DNA of 64,000 nucleotides from Lasiosphaeria ovina (lineage: Eukaryota > Ascomycota > Sordariomycetes > Sordariales > Lasiosphaeriaceae). The position numbers and the translations under genes are program-made. This document shows, piece after piece, positions 12,032 to 23,491 of this stretch (within the stretch, counting starts at the first letter, position 1; each line of letters starts with the position of its first letter). Where the stretch lies: NCBI GenBank assembly GCA_033439765.1, contig JAULSN010000001.1:4154001-4218000 (forward strand), given 5' to 3'. The notes beneath the pieces were generated by a model. The model did not search any database. It saw nothing but the letters and a program-made list of their open reading frames with translations, and was not told the DNA's origin.

Positions 12032-14669
12032 AAGAGGAGTATGTGTGATGATTGTCCAAAAAATGCGATAGGGAATTAGCGCTGCCTCTGTTTTTTACTT
12101 TTATTCTTTCTGCTTGTTGTTGGGGATCTAATTTTGGACATTACACCTTCTCTAGGGTTTGATCTTTTTTTTGGAGTTAGGGGGGGGAAGAGCTTTTTTT
12201 TTTTCTGCCGAGGAACCACGGTACTCTATATTTTGGGTTTGCGGTTTTAAACATCTGCTTTATTTCTGGCTCAAGAGATCTTTGTCGTCGTCGATTTTCA
12301 CGACACTGGGGCGATATTTCGGGAAAACAATAGGGGTGTTTATCTTGGGTGTGGTCTAGTAGGTATTCTCTACGATGTCTACTTTTCTTCGCTGCTTTTC
12401 TCTTGAGCGCTTTGTCTCTCGCTGTTAGAGCATTTTCTCGTCTCCGGGTGGAGTTAGGATGGGGGCTAATATTAGGGTGGCAGGTTTTCTTTTCCTCTTC
12501 CAAGCCCTTACTTTGCGGTTCAGTTAGGCGGCACATGGAATAGCATGGGTAGTTATGGGACGGATAACAGAGGATATGGGTTACAGTGTACAACTACGTC
12601 TCTACTCTTTCTCTCTCTCTCGCTCTCTCTCTCTGTCTTATATTCTGGGAGTGGGGGCAATTATGGTGTGGATATAAAAAATGGAGGAGGAAAGGAGACG
12701 GTGAGTGGTCGTCAAGTACGATACTATATAAAACCCTACTCGAATTCTAGCATCGCTACTACTGTTATCATACAACTGAAATTATACACATGCATGGCAT
12801 GTCGTTGCTGAGCTCCTGACCCCTTTCATCAAGGAAATTGGTTTGGTAGGGAGGGGAAAGGGGGTTGGTTCTTTTCTGTAATGCTCTCTCTCCTAGCCTC
12901 CCCACACCCATCGCCCACCCTTCACTTACCGTCCTCTTTTCCCCAAGACCACAGCATCCAGAGACACAGAGAGAGAGAGACTGCAACCGACGCTCGAGAC
13001 AAAAACCAAAGATGGCAGCGGCAGCGGCAGCGGCAGCGGCAGGGTTCCCGCACCAGCTTCTTTGTCCGCCAGGCGGGTGGGTGTATTCGAACCCACGCAG
13101 CGGACCCAGCAGCTTGGGAGCGACACCTTCCCTAGCTAGGCTAGGTAGCTAGCTACCCTTTCCTGCGTCTTTTTCTTTCCAGCTCTCTCTCTATAGGGTA
13201 GGTAAGGTAGGTAGTTACCTAGGTAGGTAGTTGCCGAAGTTAATCCCGGGCTTTGTGCTCTCTTTTATGCTCTCTCTCCCACCTCCCCATCACTGCCAAG
13301 CGGGAGGAAGAGGACCTTCGGCCGTTGGCCTTTTTCCCTCTTCTCCCTTTCCCCCTTTCCCCCCTCCCTCCTCGTGCTTCCACAAAAGGGGATGAACGAG
13401 ACGAGACGGAAGAAGAGGACGGACTATGGGCGTGAGAGAGCGACAGAGAGAGATAAGGCGTCATAAAAGACTACTTGACAGACAGTCTACCTAGGGAAGG
13501 TAAGTAAGTAGGTACCGAACTCCCTACCAGGACTTCTTCTTGAGAATACACACCTAAGACTTAACTTCTCTGACACGGCACGTGTGCACACAACTGCTAT
13601 GAACCTACAAACCCACAAAACAATGCACAGCCTCTCACTGAATTCTCTCTCTCCCTTCTACATTGTCAAAGCAGCAAATACCCAGCCATCGTCATCCTGT
13701 CCATGTCGAGCAGAGCTGCAAGCAACGTGGGACAAGCCGCGAGTCCCTTATATCAGGCCAGCCGACCTACGTAAGTAAATAAGCTGGTGGTTCTTTGTCT
13801 GGCCAATGGCTGGGTGGGTGTCTGAAGATCGCACGTCACGCAAGGGATCTCCTAATGGAACGGGAGCACAATGAAGTCAGTCAGGTGTCACGGGACGGCT
13901 AAATTAATACTCTGGCCACTGTCCACACTCGCCTCTTACTGTCTCTCCCGTTATGGAGAGATCAGACGATTGCATTGTCAAAGACGGATTGGAGACGAAA
14001 ATGATTGGCTTCACAACTGGGCTCTCGGGTCCATGGCGGCCATATAGGTCTTTAGTTTTACTGTTTCCGATTGAGACAGCTAGTATAGGAACAGTCTTTG
14101 AAGCCTATCTGTGCGGCTTGTGACTTTCTCCAATCTGAATGCGCCCCCCCAAAGCTGATAATCATACACTGTCCAAACTCGTAGTCATCCGCCGTGGGTT
14201 GAATCGATCATTGCCCACCGCAGTCTTGTGTCACAGCCACAGCCATCGCCGTAGCCGTAGCCATAACCACTCCAGCCGCCCGCTCGCTTGATATGCCGCC
14301 GGTCGCCCACCGGCGTCCCTATAACTCCCAGTGCTTGCTTGTTTTGTTTGCCCAGACGCCCATGGAATAGCCCGTTTTTCAAGGCCGCCGGTTCAGCTGC
14401 AAAGTCAAAGTAAAACACTGCCCAACCAAAATGTCGGGGGAGAAAAACACGTGAACGAAGACATAAAACGCCACCTGAAGCTCCATAGTAGCGTGATTCG
14501 GTAAAGCGAATCCCGGACCCAATCCAGGCCAAGCAAGGCCCAAACAATAAACTAGACAATCGTACTAATATGCTTAATCAGACAGAAAAGGCGGGGTGGA
14601 GCAGCCGTTAATCGACCACGAGATTCCCCAAGTGTCAGTGTCAACGCCCATGCGTCGATGCTAACTTTC
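12032..14669. other. Intergenic region rich in simple repeats
   Basis: No supported gene. It holds a CT run (about 12601-12640), a GGCAGC repeat (about 13012-13043), and clusters of TAGGTA/CTAGCTA-type motifs at about 13131-13160, 13196-13232 and 13489-13515. A GCCGTA/GCCATA tract lies at about 14230-14270. The ends probably include the 3' UTRs of the two convergent neighbours. Confidence 0.55.
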
Positions 14670-15524
14670 TCAGTCCATGTAGAAATCACCCTTCAGGATG
14701 CGCTCCTGGAAGTGGTCTGGCTTTTGAGGCGTGCGCGCTTTTAGCGCCTGAGCTGGGGGCGCAGGCATGTCGGAAACGGATCTTGCTCGGTCATGACGGG
14801 GACCCGTCGCCGAAGGAGGTCCGCCGCCGCCGCCGCCGTTACCGCGGGGCGGGGATGCGCTCAGACCCGAGGCAAAGGAGAAGGGGACGCGAGAGCCTGC
14901 AACGGTGCTCTCGGCACGGGACCTAAGCTGATCGGACCAGTTGAAGCCTTGGTCTGATCGAGCGGGAGGGGACATGTCAGAAGCTGGTCTGAAATGGGTT
15001 GCACTGCTTGCCTGAGATGTCCTGCTACCCCATGTGTAGTTCCCGGAGCCTAGCACCATGGCCAGCGGTGGGGTAGGGGGGCTACCGCGTGCAGCGCTAC
15101 TTCTCCGGACGGGTGGGGAAGGCCTACCATTGCCAGGGCTGGTGCCTCCACGCACCCCACGCACGGCTTGGTTGGCGCCGAAGCTCATGCGGCGGGTGAA
15201 GGGAGTAGTGGGAGCGGTGCGGGCGACGTCGTCGTCCTCGACGGCGTTCTCGTCAATCGAGTCCGAGTTGGTTGACAGACTGGCGCGGCGCATGAGAGAG
15301 GCCGTGGTGGTGGGCGAGGTGCCCGACAGGCCCAGCGTCGTGATGGAGAGTCTCCGGCGCTGGTCGCCCAGGGTGGCAGATGTCAGAGGGGTGGGAAACG
15401 AGGTGACCTGGGCTTGCGAGATGGAATTGCTTCTGAAGAGGTTGGTGAAGGCGGCAGAAGTGACCGAGCCTCGTCTCTGTTGGCGCGCCATGTCGTTGGA
15501 GTTTTGCGAGTTGTCGGAAGACAT
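14670..15524 (-). CDS. Conserved serine-rich fungal protein, function unknown
   Basis: A single exon of 284 residues. I recognise the overall pattern from filamentous ascomycetes: an N-terminal RRGSVTSAAFTNLFRS block, a DQRRRLSITTLGLSGTSPT block, a PTTPFTRRMSFG block, a FNWSDQLRSRAESTV block, and the end FQERILKGDFYMD. No enzyme domain, membrane segment or signal peptide is visible. The RRxS-type sites look like PKA or AGC-kinase phosphosites; this is inference from motif shape only. Most of the chain is probably disordered, with a poly-Gly run at about residues 228-234. The ATG is the first in frame and is followed directly by the conserved N-terminal block. No function is assigned. Confidence 0.8.
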   Translation of the reverse strand: MSSDNSQNSNDMARQQRRGSVTSAAFTNLFRSNSISQAQVTSFPTPLTSATLGDQRRRLSITTLGLSGTSPTTTASLMRRASLSTNSDSIDENAVEDDDVARTAPTTPFTRRMSFGANQAVRGVRGGTSPGNGRPSPPVRRSSAARGSPPTPPLAMVLGSGNYTWGSRTSQASSATHFRPASDMSPPARSDQGFNWSDQLRSRAESTVAGSRVPFSFASGLSASPPRGNGGGGGGPPSATGPRHDRARSVSDMPAPPAQALKARTPQKPDHFQERILKGDFYMD

Positions 15525-18500
15525 GGTAGCGGGAGGGATCGAAATGACCGAAAGACGGTCGTGCTTCTTATATCAAGGAGACGGGGCCTCAGCCTGGGAG
15601 AAGGACAGCTCCGAAGACAGACCGCTCAAGTGTGGGTTGTGCAAGTGTTGCCTGTCGATAGGGGCCGAGTGGCTTCGGGAGAATAGCGGTGCAGGGCGGG
15701 AGAAGAACGGCGTCGTATGTTTTGTAGATGGGAATGGTTCGAGTCGTGGACGCCGGGCAGGTTGGATGCGGTGCAAGTGAAACGCCTTTAAAGACACTGG
15801 ACGGGCAGCGCAGGCTATACCTAGCGCTGCGTGTGATTTGTGTTGCGTGCGCCGGCCGAGTGGGGGTGGGAGGGGAGGCTTGAGCGAGAGGAGGTGCAAC
15901 TCAGGGATCAGATGGCTCGAGATTGCCTTTTCTTTGTAGCGGCGGTTTGGAGCACGCAAGGTGATCGGCAGCGCCTCGTTCGATGGCAGGTCCGATGGCC
16001 CCTTTTTGCCAGACGAGTCGAGCTTCACTTGCCAGGTACAAGGCCGTTTGTGGTGTTTGCTCCTTCCCTTTGTCGTTTTGGCTTCCCAGTCGGCTGCAGT
16101 AGTGCTGGGGGTGGCTCTGAATGCGGGGGTAAGACGCTTCTCAGGCTGGTGCAATGACTCAATGGGACGTCGCAGAGATGATACGTAGGGGACTGAATAG
16201 ATAAAAAAAAAAAAAAGAGACAAGATGGAAAAGACAGACGGCGAGGAGCATCTTATGGAAGATGCCCAGACTTCAGACCTCAGGCACGAGGCCCAGCAGT
16301 CAATCTCCCCAGTCGCCGCCCATTCCGGTCACAGCTGGACGCGGTGGTGATCTGCTTGCTCCAACAGCGCCGCGCAAAATGCCACTATCAGCATCCTTGG
16401 ACCCCCGGCCGGCCGCCCTTATTGGCTACCATGCGGCAGAGTGGGGCGCCCATCTTTATTCCGGCCAATGGAACGTGCAGAATGTGCCTTGTGAGTCTGG
16501 GGGGAGGGGGGGGTTGCTCTGGGGTTGCCTTTGGCCATCACCACCCAGGGGCACAACCAGCACACTAGGGAATTTAGAGCGAAGCCAAGCTCTTCCATTT
16601 CGACGTCACGGACCCACCAGCAAGGCCCACCGAATGGACTGATTTGCGGGGTAGACGCATCGAGTGCCGTTTCCCCTAGCTCAGGAAGCGACATCTCACC
16701 CTCCTCCGTCCATCTTGGGTTTCTCGGACTTCCCTTCTGAGGGGCAAAGAGAAGATGGGAGCGCAAATTGGGCAGAAACGCAGGGTCTTGTGCCATCGCA
16801 CATGGTTTCGCCACTGGAGCTCACCATCAGACGGCCCACACCGGGATGTTATTGTGTCCATGTTGAATGTTAATTATATTGCACTGCACGTTCGCTGCAG
16901 CTCACATACTACGTACGTGCTGCGAGCGCTCGGTCGGTGCTTAACCAGATTAGGCACCACTGCTAAAATACTTGTCCTAAGGGCTTTCTTTCTATACTTG
17001 GTACATTCATATCATTCTTACTCTCTCTACACTCAGTACATACCAGGTAGTTGTCTTGCGGATCGCCCCAATGGGTTTGATCCGACGGAGGCGGTAGCTG
17101 TTGAACGACCTAACCTTCTCTATACCTTGGGTCTTTTACCATTTAAGAATGATCTTCCAACAACGGAACAAAAGTGGAAAATTCCCCTCTCAACTTTAGG
17201 TAAGGGTCCTGTCGATAGGTGCAAACCATTGACAGAACAAGCCAAGGATATACCTGGTGTAAGTGCGGTCTATCTCGGGCGCGAAGATCTTGTACCACCC
17301 ACCATAGAACCCTCCTCGGCCGCGTTTCGAGAGGCATCTTCGAGATGAAAAGGCAGGAAGGCAGACAGACAGACAGACAGACCCGTGGCGGCCCTTTCGT
17401 GTATTCTAGACTCTGTGTGTTGTTTGCGGCCGGCCACTCACCGGTGCGGGAGCGATGCGAGCCTGCCGCAGGCGCTGACTGGGCGTCTGGCTCGATGCAA
17501 ATGCATCGTTCTGCGTCAGCCCATCCAGCCTACATGTCCCTCCATGCAGCATCTGTCCGTTTGAGAAAGGAAGCCGGATGGAGATGGGGCTTGCTAGCTT
17601 GCCAACCTTCGCTTCCGAGGCTCGCGTCGTCGACACGGACACTTGCTCCGCTGCCGCGGTCTTGGCCTTGCTTGGTCGACCGCGTGAAGGAAGGCACGGT
17701 GTGATGGGACGGCCTGCATCACCGATGCTTGCTTGCCCTTTTATCTCCAGCCGAGCGACGGGCTGGTATGTGGTCTTGGACGAAGTACCCTTTGGCTCCT
17801 AGTAGTAGGTAGGTGTCTATCTGATCCTCCCACAGGTGACTTTTGTGGTCGTGCAGTAGCCTGCCAAGCCTGCATGTGGCGCGCAGCCAGAGCAAGCATG
17901 CCCAGGTCGAGCAACGAACGGTCCGGACCCGCAAATCTGGCCAATTCCTGGCCGGAGAGAGATGGAGGAACAAACATCAAGACGGCACCACTACTAGCAA
18001 TGGGGGCTTGGTGTAGAAGCAACCTCACAACACCCATCCTGGGGACAACACCGACATGATGGGGGAGCTACGCAGCACACTACTACTGCAGCTTTGGCGG
18101 CAACCAGCCAATGCGTGGCCGGCAACATATTGGGGTGGCAGATCTGGCGCCCCTCTTATGTATGCACCATGTTCCAAGGCTCCGCAGACCACTCGGGACA
18201 ACTAAACTGTACAGATTGGCGAGCGAGCCCATCTGTCGTACTGTACGTATCAGCAACGGCGTCCACCCGTGGCATCCGCTTCTCAGCCAAGCGCAGCTTT
18301 TTGGAATTTTTAGCCCTCCCTCCATGCAGTCGTCTCCGCCAAGCCTGGGCGTGGCGACGGGAGTCGGGGGAAAACCCTTGCGACTCCCAAGCATAGATAG
18401 GCCCGAGGGCTTTCACCTAACTCGGTCTCGATGTCTGTTGCTGCTCGCTCGGTTGGTGTGACGATAGACTCTTTTGGCAGGCTGGACCTCGTCGGACGGA

Positions 18501-20642
18501 CCCGAAAAAGCAAACCCCGACACGGGACTCGGGACCGCGGCATAAGGATAGGGCTGCCCGGGCGGCCACGGCCACGGCCACGGCCACGGCCACCCTTGTC
18601 ACACCGGACATGCTCTGATAGCCCAACCACATTACCACACCCGCCTCACTCGTGGTCTAGAATCTTCCCCAAAGCCCAGCAAACACCAGGCGTTGTCCCA
18701 TGTGTCTCGTCGCACCACAATTCCACGACTTCTGGGAACATTCGTGGCTGGTCCGACCAAAACCTCGCGACTTGGCTCTCTGCCCGCCCACATTAACATT
18801 GGGGAGCACAGGCACGAAACCCGAGGGACCATGCATGTCACGGCTAACTCTCTTTTCCTTTTCGGCCCAAAGTGCCTACGCCCTCTCATCATGGCCGGGC
18901 CATTCAGGTATTTGTTGCACGGCGGCTGCTATCCCAGGCAAAGGGGGCAAAGACCCACGCGCCGCTGATGTCGTCTGTCTACGGATACAACACTATAAAA
19001 ACCGATAAACTCACACCAGCATCGGCCCACTTTCCCTGCAAGTGTAGCCTCCGTTGGACGAGCACATGCAATTTAATATGTAAATGTTGGTGGTTGCTAG
19101 CGGGCTGCCACACCAGAATTGACACGTAAGGTAAGGTAGGTTGGTACTACTTACACGTGAGTTTGAACCTTCTTTTTTCTGCTCGACCGGCTTTTGGGTC
19201 CCTCCGTGTCTGAAACCTAGGCGAGGGGTCCTTTGTGGAACCAAAGTTGTGGTTCCATCCATATTAATTCAGTTGAAGCTACCAAACCCTATTCCCGACT
19301 TACGGGTAGAGTTAGTTATTAGAGTTCTTGATTTCCAAGCGAGCCCCAAGTCCAACAACCTACCCGAGCGTCCCCGCAAGGGGCGTCCATGTCGATGAAT
19401 TGTGGGGGGTCTTTTACGAAAAAGCAAGCGCTGCAGCGGTCCGTCTCCATCCCAAGCACGTCGTCAGAAATGGAAAGTACCTAGTTTCTTAAAGTCTGTC
19501 CGCGTGGGCGGCCGGTTTTGACTCTTGACGGCTCGTTGCATTGTGCCGGCCGGCGAAAAGCAAACGATATCCCAAGACCTGGGTGTCATCGGCTTCGGTT
19601 TCGTCGTTCGCTCGCTGTCTGTCTGTCTGTCCACATGCATCGGTCGCAGTTGCAAAGTGGTTGGCCGCGCGTCATCCAACTCGCTCACCTGGATTTGGCT
19701 CTCTCTTTCTCTCTCTGTCCTCTTGACATGTGTCAAGGCTGCATCCATAGAGTAGTTATGTGTGCAAGCGAGATGGGCAACAGGTCTGGAGTGGCAGCCC
19801 GGCCCATCCCTACTTTGTGCACATGCGGTACGCCGAATGCCGAGATCCGGCGAGGTGCAGGCTGCTCCATAGCCAGTCGACTTGGCCGCGTCGGTGGCGG
19901 TTGCCTCTGCCCAGCAACTTGGGCAGCCGACCCCGCTCCGGGACTTGGCGCTCCGTCAGCCCGGTACCAAGGCAGTGTGATTGATTGATTGATCTCTTGT
20001 CCATAGGCCGGGGCCGTTGGGTCACAGGGTCTTGGCGTTCGAACGATAGGCACATAGCTGTCTCGCAGCGTTCGGTGGGAATAGAAACACGGAGGCCGAG
20101 CACAAAACGTGGACGACCTGTTTCGGGATGTCTGGGAACCTAGTTAACGAGGCCCCCTTGCTACAGGAAGTTTTAACTGGACCATGAAAAATAGGCGGAT
20201 CATAACACGAGATCATCGATGTAAACTCCCGCGTTTGTCCCAAAAAAAGGTTGCCATGAAATTTGTTGCTCATTAATATATTGTACCGGGCAGCCACCTC
20301 GAGACAAAAGAGAGAGATCAAGATAATCCCACATCTCTCTCGATCCGTGACGGGCTGCGAAGACCAGGCAGGATAGATAGATACAACCAGGGCACCATGA
20401 ATCGACCGGCGAGCAACTCGTCCACTATATGAACTACCGCGATGATACTCGCAATGCCACCTCCCATCCGTATTTCCGGACCCGAAGAGGTATGTAATGC
20501 CAAGAAAAGAAAAAGAAGAAAAAAAGATCCTCCACTGCAATAATAAAACACCGAATAAACAACGATCAACGATCAAGCCGGCGTGGCGTCTCACAGTTCG
20601 CCGGGCCGGGGTATCTCTTTCCAGGGGTATATCCATCATGCA

Positions 20643-20690
20643 TGTTCATGAAATTCACGAAATCCGTGAAATGAAAATCCGTGAAAATGT
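20643..20690 (+). repeat. Short direct repeat, CCGTGAAA units
   Basis: The segment contains two close copies of a 13-15 base unit (AAATCCGTGAAATG and AAATCCGTGAAAATG), preceded by a related CACGAAAT. It is an AT-rich direct repeat with no coding frame. Confidence 0.5.
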
Positions 20691-21120
20691 GTGTTCCGTT
20701 CCCAACTTCCGACGACAATGATGCATCAACATCAAACCAGCCCCGTTGAATTCTCTCTCTCTCTCTCAGGAGAGATGTGCCTGCCTCGTTACGCCAGGCC
20801 AGAAAAGCCGAGAGAGAGAGAAGGAAAAAAATAAGCCAAAATCCAAAAACGCCGTCCGTGTTTTTCTGTACAGAGAAAAAAAGGAAATGACCCTGAGAGG
20901 GTGTGCGTGGAGACAAAAGAGAATGCCAACCATAGAGAGAAATAACAAAAGAAAGAAAACAACAAAGGATTAGCCTTGCCGCGAGCTTGCTAGATATTCA
21001 ACAACGGGGCCGGGGCATATTCATAACCCTCGACGCTGGTTCTGTTTTGCTTTATTTTTTGTGTCGTTTTGTAATTCGTCATGATTTACTAATGATCTCG
21101 CCGAAGCCGCAGCCGTAACC

Positions 21121-21210
21121 GTAGCCGCAGCCGAACAACAAGCCGAAACCGAAGCCGTAGCCGAACAACAAGCCAGAACTGAAGCCGTAGCCGAACAACA
21201 AGCCGAAATG
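21121..21210 (+). repeat. 30-bp minisatellite, three copies
   Basis: Three head-to-tail 30-bp units share the core GCCGAACAACAAGCC; units two and three differ from each other at only a few positions. One frame reads through all copies as repeated EAVAEQQA-type peptide, but it has no upstream ATG and follows an in-frame stop, so a coding role is unproven. Confidence 0.8.
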
Positions 21211-21451
21211 TTGGTCCCGGCAATGATGCTTCTCCTGACTAGGCGAGCAAGGTTGGTCGGGTATGAATGAGGCGAGTAAGGTTGGGGTTAGGTGAGGTAG
21301 CGCGAAGTAAGCTGTTCGTAGCTACCTAGGTAAGGTGGGAGAAATAGAGTTGGGTAGTCTCCTCGGGAGCTGTGACACATTGCCGGACGATATTCTCAGG
21401 ATATTCAGCTCCATACATGTATGTATGGATGTACGACGTCCCTCTGGCCTC

Positions 21452-23491
21452 TTAAAGAAACCGGGGGCTGAGGTGGGTAAGCGGGATGTCGGGGCAAGCG
21501 TTGTTGCTGCCGCTGCTGCCGCGAGGAATCTCAACGCCGGTGACGGTGGCCGAGGAATCGGAGGAAGCGGGCGAAGCGGAACCGGCCGTGGCGCGAGGCG
21601 AAGAAGAATTCCAGCGAGGAGTGAGAGGAGCAGGAGCAGGAGCAGGACCAGGACCAGGACCAGGACCAGGACCAGGACCAGGACCAGGAGCAGGAGGGGT
21701 GTTCTCCTTTCCCTGGGCCGGGCGGCCCCGGGGAGCCGCCTCGAAAAGGTCGCGCAGGTCCCCCCAGGCGGGTCCTCCCGAGGCGGCGCGGCCGTGTTCC
21801 TGGAGGTCGAGGCGCAGCGCCCTCTCCTCTGCCGTCTCGCCCGGGTGGGCCAGCACGTCCAGCAGACCCAAGGCGCCGAAGTGGATGTTGTCGGCCGCGA
21901 GCTTGTCGTACAGGGAGGGGTACCAGCGGGCCGTGAAGGCGAAGTAGAAGCCGTAGTTGCGCACTAGCCACATAAGAGACACGTCAACGAGGCGCGCCAT
22001 GGCCGCGCGGAGGGGTTGCAGGAGGGCGCCGGAGCCCTGGTCGTACATCATGATCAGGGCGATCTCGAGCGGCTGGTACAGGCGCGACAGGTCGAAGTCG
22101 ACGTGGCCCGGCAGGAACTGGGCGAGCACCATGGTGGCGCCGTCGATGGCGGCCACGGCGTGGCCCATCATGCTGCGGCAGCCGACCGACGCGCCGCAGA
22201 TGTAGTGGAACACGTTGACCCGCAGCACCTCGCCGTCGTGCGGGTAGTACGGGTCGAGGACGGCGCGCTCCCACCGCTTGGTGTACATGAACTGGAGCGC
22301 CGTGGCGATCTGCAGCGCCCACGACGCGTAGGGGCAGTTGTAGATGACGTATCCCCCGTGCTGAGCAACATGATGGTGTGAGTATGCAGTTTCTAGGCAA
22401 CAACGGGGGTTATGAGGGTGGTGCATTCTCACGCTGTCCTTGGGCGGGATGACCTCGGCGAGCCACATCGACTCGCGGCTGACAATGTCGTGGTGGACTC
22501 TCCAGCTCAGGTCGCCACACACGATCAAGAGATCCCACTCGTACTGTGTGTCCCACAGCCTGTCGTTGGAGAAGAAGACATCAGCGTGCCATGCTCGTTT
22601 GGGAAAGAAAGAAAACGAAAAGTTGAATAAGAGAAAAGGAAGAAAGAAAGAAACTTACTGGATTCCACCCCGGTCATGGGCAGCAATCACTTCGCTGGTG
22701 CGAGCCGCTCTCTCCTCCATTTTGCGGATTCTGTCTTCTTCCATGCGGAGGGCTTCTTCGATGATAGAGTCCATAAAGTCTGAGGACGGAGGTGGGCGGT
22801 CGTCGGAAGAGTAACGGCGAGAGTGGTGGCCCTTTGGACTGGCAGGCGTGCTGTCTTTAAGTAGAGACAGCAGGTTACCTTTGTCGGCTTCTCCGTGTGG
22901 AGCTTGTGCCGTTGCCGTGGATGAAGCAGCATCAAGCTTTTCTTGGCCGGCTGAGAAACTCTCATGCTCGCCTTCGGTAACCTTACGGCGCTGCTTTTCA
23001 GCGGCGGTAGCGGCAGACGCTAGCAGCTCAACCTGTGGTAGAGCCACGGTTGGCGACGCCGACTTGGTTATGCTGCCACGGCCGTTGCGAACCTTGTCGG
23101 CGCCCACGGCAAGCTTCTCAACGGCAAGATTCTCAACGGAAAGCTTCTCAACGGCCTCAACGGCTGGGCGCGTCTCCATCGTGGCTTTTGGAGAGTTTGG
23201 CACGCTCTTCTTGGCCTTCAAGGCTTCCGCATACGACAGTTTTGCCTTTTTCGCCGTCTTCTTTGCCTTTTTGGATTTGGGCGGAGACGGCTGCTGCAAG
23301 GAGCCGGATGTGGCTTCGGCAACTGTGTCCGGGTTTGGACCCATTGCGGGTTTTGGCTTTGGAGCCTCAACGGGCTCGGTGCTGGCCTTCTTCTCCTCGG
23401 CTTTTGGTTTGGTGGGGGTGGGCTTGAGCCCTCTCACGGCATCTGCGTATGAAGTTATTCGCGGCGATGCGGGAGTCTTTGGCGAGTCCAT
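21452..23491 (-). CDS. BTB/POZ-like domain protein with Pro-Gly tail
   Basis: Exons on the minus strand are 23491-22659, 22559-22433 and 22360-21452, giving about 622 residues. Both introns have GT..AG ends, and the joined frame reads YEWDLLIVCGDLSWRVHHDI followed by VSRESMWLAE. That is the typical start of a fungal BTB fold (a short strand, then xVHxxILSxxS), at about residues 280-400. Such proteins often act as dimerising adaptors, but the partner is unknown. The first 277 residues are basic and Ala/Lys-rich, with SYADAVRG and SYAEALKAKK boxes. The C-terminal tail carries GPGPGPGP and APAPAP runs encoded by a CAGGAC repeat at about 21630-21698. A likely 5' UTR intron runs from 23752 to 23502, with a GTAAGT donor and a CATACAG acceptor just before the ATG. 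No Kelch or MATH domain was seen. Confidence 0.8.

Larger units (their letters stand above)
15525..21451. other. Long gene-poor region
   Basis: About 5.9 kb without a gene I can support, next to a region where genes otherwise follow every 1-3 kb. Open frames are short, lack recognisable motifs and are not joined by convincing introns. Simple repeats include CAGA at about 17361-17382, CGGCCA at about 18563-18594, TGAT at about 19979-19992, CT at about 20751-20770 and a 30-bp minisatellite at 21121-21210. The left end must contain the promoter and leader of the 14670-15524 gene. A long noncoding RNA or a fast-evolving small gene cannot be excluded. Confidence 0.5.

Noticed and set aside
13075..13105. 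GGGTTCGAATACACCC on the minus strand, resembling a tRNA T-arm
   Set aside because: The loop is eight bases or more and the B-box ending is wrong; no matching D-arm, anticodon arm or acceptor stem can be built.
15573..16223. 216-codon minus-strand open frame upstream of the Ser-rich gene
   Set aside because: No recognisable motif and Pro/Arg/His-rich composition typical of chance frames; more likely leader and promoter.
16755..17348. 197-codon plus-strand open frame in the gene desert
   Set aside because: Mixed composition, no motif and no intron signals linking it to other frames.
18563..18594. CGGCCA repeat considered as part of a CRISPR-like or satellite array
   Set aside because: It is a simple six-base microsatellite without spacers, in a fungal nuclear genome.
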